From Solibacillus cecembensis (GTDB taxonomy: Bacteria > Bacillota > Bacilli > Bacillales_A > Planococcaceae), in assembly GCF_001439635.1 (NCBI RefSeq), contig NZ_LMBZ01000012.1, positions 87,615 to 151,614 on the forward strand: a stretch of DNA of 64,000 nucleotides. The letters are read 5' to 3'. A model generated the notes under the pieces. That model was not told the DNA's origin. It was given only the letters and a program-made list of their open reading frames with translations, and did not search any database. Position numbers and translations under genes: made by a program. Positions 60,801 to 64,000 of this stretch are shown in pieces. How positions within the stretch are numbered: position 1 is the first letter of the stretch; each line of letters starts with the position of its first letter.

Positions 60801-61335
60801 AGTCCATTTTCACAAGAACATAAGCTGCAACGATAATCAGTACGGCACGAACGAGCTGCTCGACTACTTGTGAAATGGCAGTAGGGCGCATATCTCCATA
60901 ACCTTGGAAAAAGCCACGGTAAACCGCCATATAAGGGGCAACTAATAAAGTAAGCGCCACAATAATTAATGCAAAGCGAGTAGACGGTCCGCCGAGTGCC
61001 TGCGCAAGTATGTTCGAGAAGCTAAAAATAATCGTAAAGCTAAAAAGTCCGAAGCAAATGGCCAAAATACTCGCCGTCATATAAATTTTCTTTATTTGCT
61101 GCGGTGTTTTACGCGCATTAGCTTCCGCAATCAGTTTGGAAATTGCTAGTGGAATCCCAGCTACGGATAAATAAAGTGCAACCATGTAAACAGGGTACAC
61201 AGCGGTAAATATACCAAGTACCTCATCCCCCGCGATATTTTGCAAAGGGACGCGGAATATACTACCTAAAATTTTAGAAAGCAGCGTCGCAATCGTGAGG
61301 ATGACGGTACTCTTAACTAACGTAGATTGACTCAT
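57838..61335 (-). CDS. Lipid-linked polysaccharide flippase fused to DUF5693 membrane protein
   Basis: One frame of 1165 residues. Residues 1-527 are a MurJ/SpoVB-type MATE-like flippase of about 14 spans (LSKILGSIFRVPLQNIAGDE, YRGFFQGYGDMRPTAISQVVEQ). From residue 528 (MKLKRTWLWAIIVLLLLASS) comes a complete second protein: a signal anchor, a soluble domain (about 560-830) and seven to nine further spans, recognised as DUF5693. At the joint (59752-59770) AAGAGG lies 6 nt before an in-frame ATG (59754), an apparent ribosome site of a formerly separate gene. Placed between tagA and csaB, it probably exports wall polymer for S-layer anchoring. Confidence 0.85.
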   Translation of the reverse strand: MSQSTLVKSTVILTIATLLSKILGSIFRVPLQNIAGDEVLGIFTAVYPVYMVALYLSVAGIPLAISKLIAEANARKTPQQIKKIYMTASILAICFGLFSFTIIFSFSNILAQALGGPSTRFALIIVALTLLVAPYMAVYRGFFQGYGDMRPTAISQVVEQLVRAVLIIVAAYVLVKMDYSTEIIAGGVMIGSVFGALVSLVYLRLKYHRSPVKVVSKEKYEAKDFSKWSGTILKISIPIAIGSITMALFNFVDSFTIAYSLRQIGVEAQKEIIYLFGLYGRGATLVQITTVFASSIILPLVPFITTKLAQKDLLGTRAVIEQTYRMTHLITWPAAMGLLAITLPLNLALYTNIEGSSMLAIINASAVFTSLTLVSTGVLQGMNLARLGAFIIVGGVLLKIVLNIVFIQLYGLDGAAWSTLVVYLVVFIVNTVFLLRAIRFTAFNWSTIKIILSSIIMGAVVGLPTLLLDVASWGRLLALGYVFVAMAVGGVVYFGLLWLTGAIHPEDLRKIPVIGKKLQLPERKRNTMKLKRTWLWAIIVLLLLASSTGLINRWKAEQSNKNYEIIIPYDEILTTSTESDLSVDEILATLKEAGLTTVSLSPLHLRDLENQNIITLFKESNLAAQLRFTPYRDAIDVTEPGYYISVPEDPYYQQLITDNIEVENVMIGDEPFYFLARSNEDYDIDTPIGYDEMALEAIQAQGLLHVFRVTNAQSEVVNNKIVQQLVDMKSDNTSRLLGSGAEVIGFGQESQSKMIQQLKEADYSFYTIEGNPMIGEQTLARHTNYDSIRLHSIDINRETTLTLQKMVDRTVRAVKERNIKSMFYHIKTTENPTENLELAVEYLTDVQKRMHASYQLGTPAAFDKIDVPSWATAMILLAGTIFTYVMFGLLKCNPLRILATLVMLLLAVAYFLLDRLLFIQSFALIIAVLTPIYAVVHTAQGSSSFGKITVQYMKAVAISAVGIAIVIGLLNGNGFVTGFEAFRGVKLVYIIPIAGVSLFVFMMMTNIFENGYKNALLNSVKIVNKEVRYWHLLLFVVVAVIGLFYISRTGNAGSVSNLELVIRQWLEDVLYIRPRTKEFLIGFPLFIVALYAMSINRKWGSILLVPGVIGFLSIMNTFTHLHIPLGVSVLRTAYSVVFGLVIGFVFIFIFKLLLKVAKKAIARWS

Positions 61336-61340
61336 CGTAT

Positions 61341-62072
61341 TTATACCTTCCCTTTACGCGTCATTGAAAGTACTTTCAGCGCAAATTGTGGAAGTACCAG
61401 CATACGCTTCCAACGGCTTGGTTGTTTTAATAAACGATAAAGCCATTCTAAATTTAACTTTTGCCAAATAACAGGCGCGCGTTTTACCGTTCCAGCAATG
61501 ACGTCGAAGGAACCGCCAATACCTATGAACACACCATGTGAAAATTTCCCGATGTTTTCAGAAATCCATTGCTCTTGGCGCGGTACACCGAGTGCGATAA
61601 AAATTAAATCTGGCTCGAGCGCGGCAGCCTCCTCGGCAATCGTATTGTTGTTCCAATCAAAGAAGCCATCATGATGCCCGACAATGTCCACATTCGGATA
61701 CTGCGCTTTAATATTGGCTACTGTTTTTTCGAGCGTTTCTTTTTGCGCACCTAATAAGTACACTTTGAAATGCTTTTCTTGCCCGATGTTTAACAGCCCG
61801 ATCATTGTGTCATACCCAGTGACACGTCCTGGCAAGTCCTCGCCTAAGATTTTCGCGGCTTTTACGACACCAATTCCATCCGCACAAATATACGTTGCTT
61901 CATTAATATAGTTTTTTAATTTGGGTTCTTCATTTGCTCGCATGACAATTTCAGGGTTTGCGGTAATAACAAATGTTTTTTCTTTTTGTTCAACACGGTC
62001 TGCCAATAGCTCAATAAAGTTTTGCTGATCTATATGTAAGAAGGGAACACCCATAATCTTTACATGTTTCAT
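61341..62072 (-). CDS. tagA: WecG/TagA-family ManNAc glycosyltransferase
   Basis: A 243-residue GT26 enzyme. Thr37 (VITANPEIV) and Asp65 (YICADGIGVV) match the catalytic residues of TagA; also LPGRVTGYDTM, YLLGAQKETLE, FIALGVPRQEQWI and the C-terminal membrane-binding basic segment (LNLEWLYRLLKQPSRWKRM). It adds ManNAc to GlcNAc-PP-lipid at the start of wall polymer synthesis; UDP-ManNAc would come from mnaA (30378). First gene of the operon, 5 nt before the flippase start. Confidence 0.93.
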   Translation of the reverse strand: MKHVKIMGVPFLHIDQQNFIELLADRVEQKEKTFVITANPEIVMRANEEPKLKNYINEATYICADGIGVVKAAKILGEDLPGRVTGYDTMIGLLNIGQEKHFKVYLLGAQKETLEKTVANIKAQYPNVDIVGHHDGFFDWNNNTIAEEAAALEPDLIFIALGVPRQEQWISENIGKFSHGVFIGIGGSFDVIAGTVKRAPVIWQKLNLEWLYRLLKQPSRWKRMLVLPQFALKVLSMTRKGKV

Positions 62073-62209
62073 AATTGTTATGACAACCTTTCTATTTTAA
62101 TATCCATTACGCTTCGGCCAACTGTTAGTTAGAGTTTCACTATTTTAAATGAAGCAAGTCCATTGCGTTTTACTGCCATTTATCATACCACAAAAGTATT
62201 CTAGAAAGT

Positions 62210-62329
62210 TAACTTGCTTCAGCATAAGTCTTGCACTTCTATCTGTGAGGACGACTATCGAATATGCATTTAATTCCGTACGGGTTTAACCTAAGCTGAA
62301 TCAAGTTAGATAGCACAGATTTTCAATCG
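62210..62329. repeat. Modular palindromic repeat, copy H (5' module with insert)
   Basis: AACTTGCTTCAGC (62210-62222) pairs with GCTGAATCAAGTT (62296-62308) around about 73 bp, as in copy C; CACAGATTTT follows. The 3' module is missing. Confidence 0.75.
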
Positions 62330-62863
62330 GAGTCGAGGAACATACAGTCAATGCTTTGACGTATCGTTACGGAAAAAGTTCATACATATTTAAAAGCATT
62401 CGAATTTATAGAAGGGAGCAATGAAAGTAAAATACAACTTCGATGGAAGGTATATCTATAATAGGTTAAATGTAGTTGCTGAATTAATATGGCGAAAATG
62501 CATTATTCAGTGCGAATAACCACTTTTTGATTTGTCACAATATAGACACATATTAAATTGTAGGCTTGTATCGAAAAAACGCATAAACTGCCGATAACTC
62601 TTATGGAAGTAGGTAGAAGGGGCATTTGAGCGCAACTCTCTATCGAATCAAGAACTAGAATTAATTCACTAGAAATAGAAAGGGAAGGGTATATTTTCTA
62701 GTAATAAGGGTTGTTTGGGCTAATTGGTTGCTATGTATGTATATTGCTATATATTTCAACATAGGATAAGATTGTTACGCATCTAACATTTGCCAAAGGA
62801 TGCAAGGAATTGAGGAAGATGTTTCATGCCTTGTTAAAAGGGGGAAGATAATAAGCTGTAAAT

Positions 62864-62888
62864 TATCTCAAATATCTCAAATATCTCC
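62864..62888. repeat. 9-bp tandem repeat abutting the S-layer promoter
   Basis: TATCTCAAA (62864-62872), TATCTCAAA (62873-62881) and TATCTCC (62882-62888) end exactly where the -35 hexamer begins. Confidence 0.8.
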
Positions 62889-62917
62889 TTGTGTTCCAAA
62901 ATGATAGATGGTATATT
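62889..62917 (+). promoter_or_regulatory. Sigma-A promoter of the S-layer gene
   Basis: TTGTGT (62889-62894), 17 bp, TATATT (62912-62917). It predicts a 5'UTR of about 160 nt, in keeping with the long stable leaders of S-layer mRNAs. Confidence 0.6.
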
Positions 62918-63085
62918 ATAGAAGTAAATAAATGTACTAAACTGAAACCTTAGTAGTTAGTTTAGGAGCATTTAGAAAAAACCTTTGTGTGCTATGTTTA
63001 ATAAGTAGCGAAAAACAGTATTCTTTTATATTGTGAGAAGCTGGTATTAAGCTGGATAAAAGGTAATTTAGGAGGAAAAAATTAA

Positions 63086-64000
63086 ATGACAAAATCAAAC
63101 AAGAGTCGTAAGTTTATCGCGACATCTGCAACTGCTGCATTAGTAGCATCTGCAATCGTACCAGTAGCATCAGCTGCTCAAATTAATGACTTTAATTCAA
63201 TTTCACAATTCGCTCAAGAAGCGGTACAAGATTTAAACGATCGTGGCGTTATTAAAGGAGACCAAAAAGGTAACTTTAATCCTAAAAACAACGTAACTCG
63301 TGCAGAAGCAGCTACAATCTTAACTAACGCTTTAGGCTTAGAAGGTTCTGGTTCTACTAGCTTCAACGACGTTAACAAATCTGCATGGTTCTACAATGCA
63401 ATCGACGCTGCAGTAAGCAACGGAATTTTCCAAGGTCAAGGCGCTGGCAAATTCAATCCATCTGGTAACTTAACTCGTTCTGAAGCGGCAATCATCCTTG
63501 TTGATGCTTTCGGTTTAGAAGGTTCTGCTGACCTTTCTCAATTCAAAGATAGCGCTAGCGTTAAATCTTGGGCTCAAGAAGCTTTAGAAATCGCTGTAGC
63601 TAACGAAGTAATGAAAGGTGACGGCGGTAACTTAAAGCCAAACGCATCTATCTCTCGTCAAGAATTCGCTGTAATGTACCACCGTACAGAAGCTCTTGAA
63701 ACAACTGAAGAAACAGTTGCTGGTTCAGTTAAAGCTATTAACAACACAACTGTTGAAGTAACTTTTGAAGATGCTGTTGCTGATGTGAAAGCATTAGACT
63801 TCGCTATCGAAGGTTTAACAGTTTCAAACGCTGTTGTTAAACAATCAGACAAAAAGACTGTAGTATTAACTACTTCAGCTCAAACTGCTGACGTAACTTA
63901 CACAGTAACAGTTGATGGTGAAACTGTTGGTACATTCAAAGGTGTATCTGCTGTAGTTCCAACTAAAGTAGAATTAGTATCTTCTTCAGTACAAGGTAAA
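63086..64000 (+). CDS. S-layer protein with three SLH domains (truncated by window edge)
   Basis: The first 305 residues of an S-layer protein; the frame is open at the right edge. A signal peptide ends at VASA-AQ (cleavage after Ala30). Three SLH domains follow at about 31-85, 90-145 and 150-205, with TRAE-type motifs VTRAEAA, LTRSEAA and ISRQEFA, then the start of Ig-like beta domains (SVKAINNTTVEVTFEDAV). The N-terminus closely resembles SbpA/SslA of Lysinibacillus and Solibacillus. SLH domains bind pyruvylated wall polymer, the product of the CsaB operon upstream. ATG follows TTAGGAGGAAAAAATTAA; codon use is biased towards few codons, as in highly expressed genes. Confidence 0.95.
   Translation, partial: MTKSNKSRKFIATSATAALVASAIVPVASAAQINDFNSISQFAQEAVQDLNDRGVIKGDQKGNFNPKNNVTRAEAATILTNALGLEGSGSTSFNDVNKSAWFYNAIDAAVSNGIFQGQGAGKFNPSGNLTRSEAAIILVDAFGLEGSADLSQFKDSASVKSWAQEALEIAVANEVMKGDGGNLKPNASISRQEFAVMYHRTEALETTEETVAGSVKAINNTTVEVTFEDAVADVKALDFAIEGLTVSNAVVKQSDKKTVVLTTSAQTADVTYTVTVDGETVGTFKGVSAVVPTKVELVSSSVQGK

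Larger units (their letters stand above)
62073..63085. other. 1-kb divergent region between tagA and the S-layer gene
   Basis: No firm gene. It holds repeat copy H (62210-62329), a 32-codon frame after GAAGGGAG (62421-62519), three 9-bp TATCTCAAA-type direct repeats (62864-62888), the S-layer promoter (62889-62917) and a leader of about 160 nt. A weaker TTGTCA/TAAATT pair with a 16-bp spacer lies at 62532-62559. Confidence 0.6.

Overview
The window is a low-GC Firmicute chromosome segment, most likely from a spore-forming, S-layer-bearing member of the Planococcaceae/Caryophanaceae (Solibacillus- or Lysinibacillus-like). The evidence is strong AGGAGG-type ribosome sites, frequent TTG/GTG starts, the sporulation genes spo0F, spoIIR, spoIID, spoIIQ and spoIIID, a gene order close to the Bacillus subtilis rpoE-to-ywqB region, and an SbpA/SslA-like S-layer gene at the right edge. 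The genus is an inference; no rRNA or tRNA gene was seen.

Layout. 1-9.5 kb: an acyl-CoA operon (end of a FadF-like Fe-S protein; thiolase, 3-hydroxybutyryl-CoA dehydrogenase, two tandem acyl-CoA dehydrogenases, a TetR regulator) followed by icmF, the fused B12-dependent isobutyryl-CoA mutase. 9.5-24.2 kb: a small membrane ORF, rpoE, pyrG with a CTP-type attenuator, ywjG, spo0F, fbaA, a transaldolase-like gene, murA2, glpX, rho, rpmE, tdk, prfA, prmC, spoIIR and tsaC/ywlC, the last preceded by a dense DnaA-box cluster. 24.4-31.5 kb: mntP-like, ywlE, a chemotaxis transducer, rpiB, ywlG, glyA, upp, mnaA. 32.1-39.5 kb: the complete atpIBEFHAGDC operon plus a DUF1146 gene. 40-48 kb: murA1, spoIID, spoIIQ, spoIIID, mbl, two flagellar rod/hook genes, epuA, fabZ. 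48-55.7 kb: two unrecognised small genes, ywpF, ssbB, the ywqB/ywqA pair (SWIM protein and SNF2 helicase), and an IDEAL-domain gene. 55.7-56.7 kb: a gene-free kilobase with a 21-bp-periodic repeat array. 56.7-64 kb: cell-wall polymer genes on the minus strand (tagA, a flippase-DUF5693 fusion, csaB) facing away from the S-layer gene.

How the genes fit together. mnaA makes UDP-ManNAc, the donor used by TagA-type enzymes; the flippase fusion and CsaB would export and pyruvylate the secondary wall polymer that SLH domains bind, so the right end looks like an S-layer anchoring locus. The left end links beta-oxidation of short and branched acyl-CoAs to B12-dependent isomerisation of isobutyryl- and butyryl-CoA.

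Most notable non-coding signals: a family of modular palindromic repeats, several beginning just after stop codons (26.7-46.3 kb and 62.2 kb); the 21-bp TAGCCA array at 56.5 kb; the DnaA-box cluster at 23.1 kb; the pyrG attenuator; and a probable L31 autoregulatory leader before rpmE. All calls come from reading the sequence, with no database search.
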